64,000 nt of DNA from an uncultured Clostridia bacterium (GCA_938046095.1 CALIXS010000001.1:5048-69047); one strand, 5' to 3'. Shown: positions 1 through 8,414, numbered from the stretch's first letter. Notes: generated by a model not told the origin, from the letters alone. Numbers and translations: made by a program.

Positions 1-1
1 C

Positions 2-1126
2 GGCGGTGACCTGCACAGATTTATAGGCGCGAAAAAAGCTCTCGAGCTTATGGAATACGTCGACAGCGTGCTGTGTTCGTTCGGCGGCAGCGAGGCGAAG
101 CTGTATTCGACGGGTAATTCCGACCTTCGGACGAAATGCCTTCAGCACGACATGCACCTGCTCGAGGCTAAGGTAAGGCATCTCGGAACGGATCGGAACG
201 TCGAAATACTCGGACGCATATTCGATTACATAAAAGACCGCATAGAGATGAAGTTCTATACGGAAGTTAAAACCGTAACCGGAGAGGGTGACATGTTTCG
301 CGTCGTTACGAACGACGGCGAATATATGTGCCGCGATATGGTTCTCGCAACCGGTCGCTCCGGGTCAAAATGGATATCGGAGGTTTGCGGTGCCTTCGGC
401 ATAGAGCAAAAGAAAAACCGTGTGGATATCGGTGTGCGCGTGGAGCTTCCGGCGCTCGTGTTCAAACACATAACCGATCAGGTATACGAGAGCAAAATCG
501 TATACAAAACAAAGCAGTACAGCGACCTCGTCAGAACCTTCTGCATGAACCCTTACGGTGAGGTCGTTTCCGAAAATACAAACGGAATCGTCACAGTAAA
601 CGGGCACAGCTATGCTGACGAGAGCCTGCACACCGAAAACACCAATTTTGCGCTGCTTGTATCGAATAATTTCACGGAGCCGTTCAAGGACAGCAACGAA
701 TACGGTGAGTCTATCGCAAAGCTGTCGAACATGTTGGGCGGAGGCGTTCTGATGCAAAGGTTCGGCGATCTCGTCAAAGGCAGGCGCTCGAGCGAAAGGC
801 GCATGGAAAAATGCTTTACGAGACCGACTCTCGCCGCCACGGCGGGAGACCTTTCGCTCGTAATCCCCAAAAGGCAGCTTGACGGCATAATCGAGATGAT
901 TTATCAGCTCGACGAGATAGCTCCGGGTACCGCGAATGAGGATACTCTCCTTTACGGCGTTGAGGTCAAGTTTTACAATTCCAAGGTTGCCGTCAACGAA
1001 AACCTCGAAACGAGTGTCGAAGGTCTTTACGCTCTGGGTGACGGCTCCGGAGTCACCCATTCGCTTTCGCAGGCATCGGCGAGCGGAGTATACGTGGCGA
1101 GGATACTCGCGGACAAATACAAATAA
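2..1126 (+). CDS. FAD-dependent dehydrogenase (COG2509-like), 5' truncated
   Basis: The reading frame is already open at the first bases (codons from position 2 read GGDLHRF), so the N-terminus with the FAD Rossmann motif lies outside the window; about 375 residues are visible. The C-terminal block reads GLYALGDGSGVTHSLSQASASG, the FAD-contacting signature of the uncharacterised FAD-dependent dehydrogenases of COG2509, which are flavoproteins of unknown substrate. The mid-protein MVLATGRSG segment fits the second nucleotide-binding half. The gene ends in TAA just before a hairpin that terminates the convergent aminotransferase. The family assignment is good; the electron donor and substrate cannot be read from the sequence. 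Confidence 0.8.
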   Translation, partial: GGDLHRFIGAKKALELMEYVDSVLCSFGGSEAKLYSTGNSDLRTKCLQHDMHLLEAKVRHLGTDRNVEILGRIFDYIKDRIEMKFYTEVKTVTGEGDMFRVVTNDGEYMCRDMVLATGRSGSKWISEVCGAFGIEQKKNRVDIGVRVELPALVFKHITDQVYESKIVYKTKQYSDLVRTFCMNPYGEVVSENTNGIVTVNGHSYADESLHTENTNFALLVSNNFTEPFKDSNEYGESIAKLSNMLGGGVLMQRFGDLVKGRRSSERRMEKCFTRPTLAATAGDLSLVIPKRQLDGIIEMIYQLDEIAPGTANEDTLLYGVEVKFYNSKVAVNENLETSVEGLYALGDGSGVTHSLSQASASGVYVARILADKYK

Positions 1127-1155
1127 AGCGGATGCGGAATACAAAACATTTTCAC

Positions 1156-1190
1156 GGAAAAAAGACGGCCCTGCGATTCGCAGGGCCGCT
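1156..1190 (-). terminator. Rho-independent terminator of the aminotransferase gene
   Basis: A perfect 9-bp stem (GGCCCTGCG / CGCAGGGCC, 1167-1175 with 1179-1187) has a 3-nt loop. Read on the minus strand it is followed by a run of six T, as expected at the end of the minus-strand aminotransferase. The plus-strand side has only GCTTTCT, so it may also weakly stop the gene ending at 1126. Confidence 0.8.
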
Positions 1191-1255
1191 TTCTGAGTTT
1201 TCAAGACCGCTTCGCATAGCGTGCCGGTTCCTTTGCGCGCCGGGAAGCGGCAAGC

Positions 1256-2428
1256 CTACCTTGTGCTGCAAAATACAGCCATGGAGGATATGCGGTCGAA
1301 AGCTTCATTCAGTTTATCGACGCCGCATGTGCAGGCGATCCTAAGGTATCCTTCGCCGCTTCTGCCGAACGCGTCGCCCGGGAGTGTGAGAACATGTGCC
1401 TCGTTCAGTATCGCATCGGCAGCCTCGGCGCTTGTGAGGCCGGTCGCTTTGATGTTCACGAACAGATAGAAGGTCCCGCGGGGCGGGTATATGACGGACA
1501 TGTTCGGTATGGCATTTATGCGATCCGCCGCCGCATGGACTCTTTTTTTGTATTCGGCGGCAAGCGAGGGCTGTATTTCGGCGCGATGGCGGACGGCGTA
1601 CAGCGCCGCACGCTGAGATATCGACGGCGCCGTGAAGACTACGTTTTCGTTGATTTGCTGTATCGTCCGGATGATGTAGTCACGGGCGATTATGTTGCCT
1701 ACCCGCCAGCCGGTCATCGTGAAATTCTTCGAAAACGAATTTATGGTTACGGTACGCTCTTTCATGCCGGGCAGTGATGCGAAAGGAACGAACGGCTCCT
1801 GAAAGCTGAAAGCCGTATATATGTCGTCGGAAACGATGATAAGATCGTGTTTTTCGGCAACGGAGGCGAGTTTTTCCATCGTAGGTACCGACAGGCAGCT
1901 TCCCGTAGGATTGCACGGCGAGTTTATGACGACAGCCTTGGTGCGCTCCGTGATAAGTGATTCGAGGCGGCTTATGTTGATCTGGAAATCTTCGTTTTCA
2001 TAGGAGTCCATCTCCACGGGAACGCCGCGTGCAAGTTCGATTTGCTGCGGATACGGGGTGAAATAAGGCGCCTGAAGTATGACCTCGTCGCCGTCGTCGA
2101 GTATAGCCTCCATAACGAGGTACATGGCAAGGCATCCGGATGCGCAGACAAATACCTCCTCGTCTCTTACGTCCATGCAGTAGTCTTCCCTGTAGAGGTC
2201 GCATATCGCGCGGCGAAGCTCGGGGTCTCCGCGAAAGTCGGTATACTTCGTGTGGCCTTTTTTCGCGTCTTCAAATGCCGATTTTATTATCCTCTCGTCC
2301 GTTATAAGATCCGGATCGCCGAGCGAAAGGTCGATCATGTCATCAAAGTTTTTTGCGAGTACGTCACATGCGCCCATCGCCGTGCTTCGATCCTTCCAAT
2401 ACCTTTTTGCTATAAACCTGTGTTTCAT
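1256..2428 (-). CDS. Pyridoxal-phosphate class I/II aminotransferase
   Basis: A 390-residue fold-type I aminotransferase of the AspC/PatA group. The PLP Schiff-base lysine is K234 in NSFSKNFTMTGWRVG. The NSPCNPTG block (about 169-176), the SDDIY aspartate/tyrosine pair (about 200-204) and the C-terminal GEGYLRIA arginine that binds the substrate carboxylate are all present. Start: ATG preceded by AAGGAG with 6-nt spacing. The gene stands alone, divergent from tRNA-Val, and ends in a strong terminator. The amino donor (aspartate, alanine or an aromatic amino acid) cannot be fixed from sequence. No neighbouring pathway gene narrows it. Confidence 0.9.
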   Translation of the reverse strand: MKHRFIAKRYWKDRSTAMGACDVLAKNFDDMIDLSLGDPDLITDERIIKSAFEDAKKGHTKYTDFRGDPELRRAICDLYREDYCMDVRDEEVFVCASGCLAMYLVMEAILDDGDEVILQAPYFTPYPQQIELARGVPVEMDSYENEDFQINISRLESLITERTKAVVINSPCNPTGSCLSVPTMEKLASVAEKHDLIIVSDDIYTAFSFQEPFVPFASLPGMKERTVTINSFSKNFTMTGWRVGNIIARDYIIRTIQQINENVVFTAPSISQRAALYAVRHRAEIQPSLAAEYKKRVHAAADRINAIPNMSVIYPPRGTFYLFVNIKATGLTSAEAADAILNEAHVLTLPGDAFGRSGEGYLRIACTCGVDKLNEAFDRISSMAVFCSTR

Positions 2429-2486
2429 GTCGGTCTCCTTTTGATTAACCGGGTTATATCAAAGCTGAAAATTTTGTTCCGTTTTG

Positions 2487-2515
2487 TTCCGTATGTGAAG
2501 TTATTGTGCTATAAT
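2487..2515 (+). promoter_or_regulatory. Putative sigma-70 promoter of tRNA-Val
   Basis: A perfect TATAAT lies at 2510-2515, 17 nt after a poor -35 (TTCCGT), about 17 nt before the tRNA 5' end. A tandem duplication of GTTTTGTTCC just upstream (about 2471-2490) is of unknown significance. Confidence 0.5.
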
Positions 2516-2532
2516 AATCATTACAGTTATAT

Positions 2533-2608
2533 GTTCCGTTAGCTCAGCTGGGAGAGCGACTGGGTCACAACCAGTAGGTCGACGGTTCGAGCCCGCCACG
2601 GAACACCA
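2533..2608 (+). tRNA. tRNA-Val (anticodon CAC)
   Basis: A 76-nt cloverleaf with a 7-bp acceptor stem (GTTCCGT / ACGGAAC), discriminator A73 and encoded CCA. The D stem is GCTC/GAGC, the anticodon stem ACTGG/CCAGT, the loop GTCACAA and the T-loop TTCGAGC. The loop places U33 at 2565 and anticodon CAC at 2566-2568, reading GTG valine codons. The T stem (GACGG/CCGCC) has one A-C mismatch, and position 32 is G, both slightly atypical. It is a lone tRNA with its own promoter and terminator. Confidence 0.93.
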
Positions 2609-2612
2609 TGCA

Positions 2613-2650
2613 GACCCGTTCAGCGCAAAATGCGTCCGGCGGGTTTTTTT
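2613..2650 (+). terminator. Rho-independent terminator of tRNA-Val
   Basis: ACCCG pairs with CGGGT around an inner CGC/GCG stem, followed by TTTTTTT, starting 5 nt after the tRNA CCA end. Confidence 0.8.
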
Positions 2651-2662
2651 ATGTTCTGAAGC

Positions 2663-2706
2663 CGTCATGCCGCGGTGATGCTAAAGACCGCGGAGCACGC
2701 ATGACG
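2663..2706. repeat. Compound inverted repeat
   Basis: Two nested perfect 7-bp arms: CGTCATG (2663-2669) with CATGACG (2700-2706), and CCGCGGT (2670-2676) with ACCGCGG (2687-2693). They enclose a 10-nt loop and a 6-nt 3' bulge. An alternative GCACG/CGTGC pairing uses the bulge. It lies between the tRNA terminator and the promoter of the next gene and contains no reading frame. Role unknown. Confidence 0.6.
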
Positions 2707-2832
2707 TGCGTACCGTATAATTCTTTTGACTCTAATTGATTTCACATCAGATATCATACCATAAAACGGCGAAACGGAACCGATTTTATTCGAACTGCCG
2801 GCAGAAGGAGTTTGCATTTCTGTTAGGATTAT

Positions 2833-2862
2833 TTAACATTTCGTGCCGAAGTTTGGTATAAT
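2833..2862 (+). promoter_or_regulatory. Sigma-70 promoter of the Fe-S aldo/keto reductase
   Basis: TTAACA, 18-nt spacer, TATAAT. The expected transcription start is near 2869, about 30 nt before the TTG start codon. Confidence 0.65.
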
Positions 2863-2900
2863 CGAAATATGAGATATTTGATTGTGGAGAGGTGATCATT

Positions 2901-3926
2901 TTGAGAAGCGTTACGCTCGGAAGAGCAGGGATAACAGTGCCGCAGAACGCGTTCGGAGCACTTCCGATACAGAGGATAGACAGGCAGGAAGCTGTCGGTA
3001 TACTGAGGCGCGCATACGACGGAGGTATGAGGTATTTTGATACGGCGAGAGCGTACAGCGACAGTGAGGAGAAGCTGGGGTATGCCTTTGAGGGAATGCG
3101 CGATCAGGTATTCATCGCGACAAAGTCGGCGGCAAAAACGCCCGGAGCTTTCCGCAAAGACATCAATACCTCGCTCAGGATGCTCAGAACCGACTATATT
3201 GACGTCTATCAGTTTCACATGGTGGACAGATGCTACAGACCGGGTGACGGCAGCGGAATGTACGAGTGCATGCAGGAGGCGAAAGCGTCGGGCAAAATAA
3301 GACATATATCGGTGACGAGCCATAAGATAGAAGTCGCGATGGAAATTGCGGACTCGGGCCTGTACGATACGCTCCAGTTCCCTTTTTCATATCTTTCGTC
3401 GGATAAGGAGCTTGCACTCGTAGAGGCGTGCCGCAGAAACAATGTCGGATTTATAGCCATGAAAGGACTCGCGGGAGGGCTGATAAGCGAGTCCGAGGCA
3501 GCGATGGCATATATGCTGCAATTCGACAACGTTCTTCCGATATGGGGAATCCAGAAGATGTCGGAGCTTGAGGAATGGCTGGCGTTTATGCATAACGAGC
3601 CGGAAATGACGGATGAAATAAAGGCTTTTATCGACAAAGAGAAAAAGGAACTTTCAGGAGAGTTTTGCCGGGGCTGCGGATATTGCATGCCGTGTACGGT
3701 AGGCATAAAAATAAACAACTGTGCCAGAATGTCACTGATGCTGAGGCGGGCGCCGTCAAAAGAGTGGTTGACGACGGAATGGCGGGAGGAAATGGCAAAG
3801 ATAGAGGATTGCGTGGAGTGCGGGCTTTGTGCATCGAGATGCCCGTATGAGCTCGACACGCCTCAGCTCCTCAGGAGAAACCTTGCCGATTACAGAAAGG
3901 TACTCGCAGGGGAGGCGGAAGTATAA
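2901..3926 (+). CDS. Aldo/keto reductase with C-terminal 4Fe-4S ferredoxin domain
   Basis: A 341-residue member of the COG1453 oxidoreductases. An N-terminal (beta/alpha)8 aldo/keto reductase barrel (DTARAYSDSE for the catalytic Asp/Tyr; IDVYQFHMV; the histidine in SVTSHK) is followed from about residue 250 by CRGCGYCMPC and then CVECGLCASRCP, which supply cysteines for iron-sulfur clusters. It presumably couples NAD(P)H or ferredoxin electrons to carbonyl reduction; the substrate is unknown. The start is taken at TTG 2901. The near-perfect Shine-Dalgarno GAGAGGTGATC ends 3 nt before it, and an upstream in-frame GTG at 2892 lies inside that site. One base separates its stop from the next gene, so the two are co-transcribed. 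Confidence 0.88.
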   Translation: MRSVTLGRAGITVPQNAFGALPIQRIDRQEAVGILRRAYDGGMRYFDTARAYSDSEEKLGYAFEGMRDQVFIATKSAAKTPGAFRKDINTSLRMLRTDYIDVYQFHMVDRCYRPGDGSGMYECMQEAKASGKIRHISVTSHKIEVAMEIADSGLYDTLQFPFSYLSSDKELALVEACRRNNVGFIAMKGLAGGLISESEAAMAYMLQFDNVLPIWGIQKMSELEEWLAFMHNEPEMTDEIKAFIDKEKKELSGEFCRGCGYCMPCTVGIKINNCARMSLMLRRAPSKEWLTTEWREEMAKIEDCVECGLCASRCPYELDTPQLLRRNLADYRKVLAGEAEV

Positions 3927-3927
3927 G

Positions 3928-4563
3928 ATGGAACCGGAAATTATATATAGGCTCGTCATCGCGCAGACTGTACTGCTCGGTTTTCAGATCGTGATATATT
4001 TCGGTGTGGAAATATTCGAAAAGGATCCTCATGACGTTTCCTCGGAGATAGACGGGAAAATACCGCTCGTCCCTATAACAGCGCTGCTGTACATACTCTG
4101 GTTTCCGCTTATCGCTTTGTTTCCCGTTTTCCTTTACGGGGGAGATCCGGAGCAGTACGGTATATATATGGCATCTGTGGTGGCAGACATAATAATAAGC
4201 GCCATAATATATCTGGCATACCCGACGACGTTTGAGCGTGCCGAGCCTCCGCAGGTCGTCGGCAGCAGGCTGTTGAAACTGATATACAGGGCCAGTTTTA
4301 AGGGTATGAATTGTGTGCCCTCGCTTCACTGCTCGCTATGCTATATAGTGATCGCATGCTCGTTTGCCGCGGTCGGGCTTTCACCCGCGGTCAGGGCGGT
4401 AGCGATAATAACGGCCGTATTAATTGTAATATCGACGCTTACGACAAAACAGCACGTAATGATCGATGTCGTTTCGGCGCTTCCGGTAGCGGCGATAGCC
4501 GTTGCGGCGGGTGTTCTGGTGGATAACGGGTGGCTGATATCGTTTATCGGAGGTGTAAAATAA
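3928..4563 (+). CDS. PAP2-superfamily membrane phosphatase/transferase
   Basis: A 211-residue multi-spanning membrane protein with about six hydrophobic segments. It carries the PAP2 active-site motifs: NCVPSLHCS (C2 Ser-His) near residue 129 and TKQHVMIDVVSA (C3 His-Asp) near residue 172. The KX6RP C1 motif is not obvious, which places it with the divergent PAP2/inositol-phosphorylceramide-synthase-like group. Expected role: dephosphorylation of, or phosphate transfer on, a lipid at the outer membrane face. The ATG follows the reductase stop by 1 bp. The open frame extends 33 codons upstream inside the reductase gene, but the purine-rich GGGGAGGCGGAAG just upstream supports 3928. Confidence 0.78.
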   Translation: MEPEIIYRLVIAQTVLLGFQIVIYFGVEIFEKDPHDVSSEIDGKIPLVPITALLYILWFPLIALFPVFLYGGDPEQYGIYMASVVADIIISAIIYLAYPTTFERAEPPQVVGSRLLKLIYRASFKGMNCVPSLHCSLCYIVIACSFAAVGLSPAVRAVAIITAVLIVISTLTTKQHVMIDVVSALPVAAIAVAAGVLVDNGWLISFIGGVK

Positions 4564-4672
4564 CGCGGAATATCAGGTAAAAAATATAGAGTCTCCCGAT
4601 AGATTTTATCGCTTTATCGTGGTATCATACAGTTATGCTTTTGCGAAGGAACAGAAAGGATGGTAAACAGCT

Positions 4673-5971
4673 TTGATCTGCGATAACATATCGGTTAAGG
4701 AGGGTATTCTCCGTTTTGCGGGGCAGAACACGGTGGAGCTTGCGAAAAAGTACGGAACGCCTCTTTACCTTTTAGACGAGGACAAGATACGCGAAAAATG
4801 CCGTGCGTACAAGTCCGCTTTTCACAAATATTTCGGACCTGCCGCAAAGCCTCTTTATGCGTCAAAAGCTAACTGTTTCAAACGTATATACGAGATAATG
4901 GCGGAGGAGGAGATGGGTATAGACGTAGTGTCCTCCGGCGAGATTTATACGGCGATCAAAGCGGGCTACGACCTTTCGCAGGCATATTTTCATTCGAACA
5001 ACAAGACTGATGATGATATAGCGTATGCGATAGAAAGCGGTATAGGTTATTTTGTCTGCGACAACATAGAAGAGGTCAGAGTAATAGAAAGAGAGGCGGC
5101 TGCGCGGGGGATCAGGCAGAAAGTTCTGCTCAGGATAACGCCGGGCATCGATCCGCATACGTTCGACGAGGTATCCACGGGAAAGGTGGATTCAAAATTC
5201 GGCAGCGCCATAGAAACGGGACAGGCCGAGGAAATCGTAAGACTTACGCTCGAGGAGCCCCACGTAGAGCTGACGGGCTATCACTGCCATATCGGTTCGC
5301 AGGTTCTGACAGAGGACGTGTTCGAAAGGGGAGCGGTCGTCATGCTCGAGTTTGTGGCCGATATGAAAAACAAGCTCGGATATATGGCAAGGGAGCTTGA
5401 TCTCGGAGGCGGCTACGGAGTCAGATATCTCGATACAGACGTTCAACTCGACATCGACACAAAGATGAGCATGGTAGCCGAGGCGGCGAAGAGAACCGCA
5501 GCGAGGCTCGGTATAAGCATGCCGGAGATCCACATGGAGCCCGGCAGAAGTATAGTTGCAGATGCAGGCATGACGCTGTACACGGTCGGTACCGTCAAAC
5601 AGATACCCGGCTATAAGAATTACGTTTCGGTGGATGGAAGCATGACCGACAACCCGAGATTCGCACTGTACGGGGCGAGCTACACATGCTTCATTGCGAA
5701 CCGGATGGACGAACAGAATGATTTCGAGGCATCTCTCGTCGGAAGGTGCTGCGAGTCGGGAGATATAATTCAGGAAAATGTTATGATGCCTCATACCGTC
5801 GGAAGATACGATATCGCAGCCGTATGTACGACGGGAGCATATAATTACTCAATGGCCTCAAATTATAACAGGCTTCCGAGACCTCCCGTCGTTATCCTGA
5901 AAAACGGCAGCGAGAGTTATGTGGCGGTTAGGCGCGAGTCTTTTGAGGATATCGTCAGAAACGATATGTAA
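4673..5971 (+). CDS. lysA: Diaminopimelate decarboxylase
   Basis: A 432-residue fold-type III PLP decarboxylase that converts meso-diaminopimelate to L-lysine. K65 in LYASKAN binds PLP. HCHIGSQ, the GGGYG phosphate loop, EPGRSIVADAG, GRCCESGDI and GAYNYSMASNYN are the substrate and cofactor motifs of LysA. The start is a TTG at 4673 with AAAGGA about 12 nt upstream. An ATG at 4660 is in another frame and closes after eight codons. No lysine riboswitch is visible upstream. The organism thus makes lysine here and ferments it from the cluster at 21-34 kb. Confidence 0.95.
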   Translation: MICDNISVKEGILRFAGQNTVELAKKYGTPLYLLDEDKIREKCRAYKSAFHKYFGPAAKPLYASKANCFKRIYEIMAEEEMGIDVVSSGEIYTAIKAGYDLSQAYFHSNNKTDDDIAYAIESGIGYFVCDNIEEVRVIEREAAARGIRQKVLLRITPGIDPHTFDEVSTGKVDSKFGSAIETGQAEEIVRLTLEEPHVELTGYHCHIGSQVLTEDVFERGAVVMLEFVADMKNKLGYMARELDLGGGYGVRYLDTDVQLDIDTKMSMVAEAAKRTAARLGISMPEIHMEPGRSIVADAGMTLYTVGTVKQIPGYKNYVSVDGSMTDNPRFALYGASYTCFIANRMDEQNDFEASLVGRCCESGDIIQENVMMPHTVGRYDIAAVCTTGAYNYSMASNYNRLPRPPVVILKNGSESYVAVRRESFEDIVRNDM

Positions 5972-6004
5972 TATCGGCAGGCGTCAGCAAATATATCAGT
6001 ATTA

Positions 6005-6039
6005 CGGTCCCGCATGTGCTTATGAGCTCTGCGGGACTG
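6005..6039 (+). terminator. Stem-loop after lysA (possible terminator, no T-run)
   Basis: GTCCCGCA (6007-6014) pairs perfectly with TGCGGGAC (6030-6037), extended by two pairs. No T tract follows, so it may protect the 3' end or act as an intrinsic stop only weakly. It lies between convergent genes. Confidence 0.45.
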
Positions 6040-6092
6040 CCGATTTCAGGCTTCGGACGACATGCTGTTTCATGAGCTTCAGGCCGCATTAT

Positions 6093-6881
6093 TCAGTAAA
6101 TCTTTATCTCACCCATGCTGCAATCTATTTTGATGCTGCCGGCCGAGCCGTGCTGCGAATACTGAGTCCCGTGTCCCTTACCGTAAAACGATACTTTGCC
6201 GAGACTGCATGAGAGGTCAATATCGTAATCGCTTACCGAATGAGAGGGACTGACCGAAAAATCACCCATATCCAGCGATGCATTCATATTTTTGAAAGAG
6301 CAGTTATTGAAGTCCACATCGCCCATATCGGTATCCACCGAAATGTTTTCGAGATTGCAGTCGTCGGCATCGAAGTCTCCGGCATTTATGTTTATCGTCG
6401 CCTGGCGTGATCGTATTGTGTCGATATCCACGTCTCCTGCATTCATATCGATTTTTATTTCATCTAAAACGGCATCGGACGGAACGGTTATCACTATGTC
6501 TGCGCGTCTGGAACGGAAAGCGCCGAGTCTGAAGCGATGTTTTTCCGAATTATCTCTCAACCTTAAAACTCCGTCTTCGACGGTAACTTCAGGTTTCAGG
6601 CTCGAATCTCCGTCATAGCTGTAACCGTAATCGTCGCCGACCACAACATCGAGATCGGCGTAAGATATGTCGATGTCTATTGAGGCGAAGTTGTCAACTG
6701 AATCTGCAAAGGCGGTTTTTCGGCTGCCTTCGTCATGAGTCCGGACGGTTTCCGTGTGGCGTCTGCAACTGCGGTAAATTCTATCAAAAGAAAACCGGCC
6801 GGTGAAATGAATTATGGTGCCTGCGATTATACATATTACCGTGACTGTTACCAATAAGGCTTTGTACGTTTTTCTTGTCAT
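6093..6881 (-). CDS. DUF4097-family beta-helical surface protein
   Basis: 262 residues. One N-terminal membrane segment (about residues 8-26, ALLVTVTVICIIAGTIIHF) is followed by an extracytoplasmic part made of repeating short strands, for example DMNAGDVDID, NINAGDFDAD, DTDMGDVDF and LDMGDFSV. This is the DUF4097/adhesin-like beta-solenoid pattern. Start: ATG 6881 with AGGTGATC upstream; the frame is open further upstream but overlaps the preceding gene. It is the third gene of the PadR-HAAS operon (5-bp gap), a widespread arrangement in Firmicutes. Its molecular role is unknown. Confidence 0.8.
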   Translation of the reverse strand: MTRKTYKALLVTVTVICIIAGTIIHFTGRFSFDRIYRSCRRHTETVRTHDEGSRKTAFADSVDNFASIDIDISYADLDVVVGDDYGYSYDGDSSLKPEVTVEDGVLRLRDNSEKHRFRLGAFRSRRADIVITVPSDAVLDEIKIDMNAGDVDIDTIRSRQATININAGDFDADDCNLENISVDTDMGDVDFNNCSFKNMNASLDMGDFSVSPSHSVSDYDIDLSCSLGKVSFYGKGHGTQYSQHGSAGSIKIDCSMGEIKIY

Positions 6882-6886
6882 TCTGA

Positions 6887-7885
6887 TCACCTCGCGTATG
6901 CCTTGCGTATTACAGCTTTGACTATTGCGGCTATCGGCCATATTACCCACGTTATGAGCCAATCGAATGTCAGGAAGCTCCATATGAGGTAAAGGCAGAG
7001 CACGGTGAGATTGTACTCCTCCATAACGGCCGCCGCGACCGGGCTTGTGTATGTGATATAGCCCTGCTGTGACGGAAAGAAGTTGCCGCCGACGGTGTTT
7101 GCCGGGTTGACTCTCAGAAGGACCTCATATGACTTGTTCCTGGCGGAGGCGTATATCATCATCATTATGCCGAGTCCGATGAGGACGAATATCAGAGCGG
7201 AGCCTATGATGACGCTTTCGTCCGTTCTGTCGAGTATCCCGATGACGGATACGGGCACGACGCTGACGACACAGAGAACTATACCTACGGTTATGAGCAT
7301 CGCGTAGCTCGCTCTTGTATGCTGCTTTTCCTGATTTACATATTCAACTGTGCTGAAATCGAGACAGCACGGCTCATTCTTAAGAAAGGCCCAATTCCTC
7401 GCCTTGATCGAGCTGTACACGGTTAAAGCGATACCTGTCGCGATTGCCGAGAAGAAAAGGATGAGCCCGATGGCGATGCGCGTTTCTTCACTTACTGCGC
7501 TTTCGTAGTGATTCGGAGGAATCGCGAGGATAAAGCCTACGGGGCTTGTGATGAACAAAAGGATGGCGAGGCCTATCATGAAACCGCGCGACGATCTGTC
7601 GGAAATGTATTTTTTCGCTTCGGCAAGATTAAGCATACGTCCCTGGGAGGGGCGAACGCCTCCGGCCATATAACCCCTGATACCGAGCGAATCGGCTATT
7701 TCCTCGAGATTTCCGAATTCGGAGATGACTATGCCGATAGCTTCGTTTTCGGCCTTTCCTTCCGCGATGAGCTCGGAATATTTATCGTCCATCATTTGCC
7801 ACAGCTCGGATTTCGCTTTTTGTACGTCCGGTGTGTTCGGAAGCCCGGCAAACATGGATTCCAAGTAATTTTTTATCGTATCCAT
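6887..7885 (-). CDS. HAAS-domain (DUF1700-like) membrane protein
   Basis: 332 residues. The N-terminal ~75 residues (MDTIKNYLESMFAGLPNT..., EFGNLEEIADSLG) match the helical HAAS/DUF1700 domain that is usually encoded beside PadR regulators. After a linker come five or six hydrophobic segments (about residues 105-125, 140-165, 200-235 and 290-325). Start: ATG 7885 with AGAGGGG about 10 nt upstream. Genes on both sides are 5 bp away, so PadR, this protein and the DUF4097 protein form one transcript. Envelope-stress signalling is suggested by context only. Confidence 0.8.
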   Translation of the reverse strand: MDTIKNYLESMFAGLPNTPDVQKAKSELWQMMDDKYSELIAEGKAENEAIGIVISEFGNLEEIADSLGIRGYMAGGVRPSQGRMLNLAEAKKYISDRSSRGFMIGLAILLFITSPVGFILAIPPNHYESAVSEETRIAIGLILFFSAIATGIALTVYSSIKARNWAFLKNEPCCLDFSTVEYVNQEKQHTRASYAMLITVGIVLCVVSVVPVSVIGILDRTDESVIIGSALIFVLIGLGIMMMIYASARNKSYEVLLRVNPANTVGGNFFPSQQGYITYTSPVAAAVMEEYNLTVLCLYLIWSFLTFDWLITWVIWPIAAIVKAVIRKAYAR

Positions 7886-7890
7886 TCTGA

Positions 7891-8226
7891 TTAATCCCCT
7901 CTGATAATAAATTTCTCTACAACATCCTTCGTCAGATTCCATTCCGCGCATTTTCCGCGGTAATAATCGACTCCGGACTGTGTGATCGTATAATACGTAC
8001 GCCTTTTGCCGCTCTCGGAGGTCCTGTAGGAGGAGACGATGAACCCGTTTTTTTCCATCCTGTTGAACGCCGAATAAAGCGTAGTTTCCTTGATCACGTA
8101 TTTCTCTGCCGTCATCTGTCTGATGCGCTTGGATATCTCATATCCGTACGACGGGCCGCTCATGAGCAGGCAGAGTATCATAGTGTCGTTATAGCCGCGG
8201 ATGATGTCACTGCTTATGCTGATCAA
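7891..8226 (-). CDS. PadR-family transcriptional repressor
   Basis: A 111-residue winged-helix protein (SGPSYGYEISKRI; KETTLYSAFNRMEKNGFI; GKRRTYYTIT) typical of the short PadR subfamily. The recognition helix is ETTLYSAFNRME. The start is set at TTG 8226 because the GAGGTGAT ribosome site lies 8 nt before it, whereas the in-frame ATG at 8232 falls inside that site. It heads the operon. Overlapping palindromes just downstream of its promoter suggest autorepression. Confidence 0.85.
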   Translation of the reverse strand: MISISSDIIRGYNDTMILCLLMSGPSYGYEISKRIRQMTAEKYVIKETTLYSAFNRMEKNGFIVSSYRTSESGKRRTYYTITQSGVDYYRGKCAEWNLTKDVVEKFIIRGD

Positions 8227-8261
8227 AATCATCACCTCACATTTTGCTGTGATTGACATAG

Positions 8262-8307
8262 GTACGATAGGCGATACATTGTCTATCGTACTACGTTTGT
8301 CGTAGTA
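8262..8307 (-). promoter_or_regulatory. Palindromic operator of the PadR operon
   Basis: Two perfect inverted repeats share three bases. GTACGATAG (8262-8270) pairs with CTATCGTAC (8283-8291) across 12 nt, and TACTACG (8289-8295) with CGTAGTA (8301-8307) across 5 nt. They lie immediately downstream of the -10 box, where a bound repressor would block RNA polymerase. Confidence 0.65.
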
Positions 8308-8336
8308 AATATACCACGGAATATTTATAGTGTCAA
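8308..8336 (-). promoter_or_regulatory. Sigma-70 promoter of the PadR operon
   Basis: Minus strand: TTGACA (8336-8331), 17-nt spacer, TATATT (8313-8308). The match to consensus is near-perfect. Confidence 0.75.
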
Positions 8337-8370
8337 TGTTTTTTTGATTCCGGCATGGAACAACAAAATA

Positions 8371-8398
8371 GGCAGCGAAGCTTTTATGCTTCGCTGCC
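8371..8398 (-). terminator. Terminator of the histidine kinase gene
   Basis: A perfect 11-bp stem GGCAGCGAAGC / GCTTCGCTGCC with a 6-nt loop. On the minus strand it is followed by TATTTTGTTG. It sits 16 bp after the kinase stop codon. Confidence 0.7.
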
Positions 8399-8414
8399 GG
8401 CGAATACCGATAAA

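Noticed and set aside
2533..2608. Reading the tRNA as histidine
   Set aside because: Folding places U33 at 2565 and CAC at 34-36, with A73 as expected for valine; no G-1 or GTG anticodon is present.
4560..4672. Lysine riboswitch upstream of lysA
   Set aside because: Only about 110 nt separate the genes and none of the L-box core sequences or multi-helix junction is visible.
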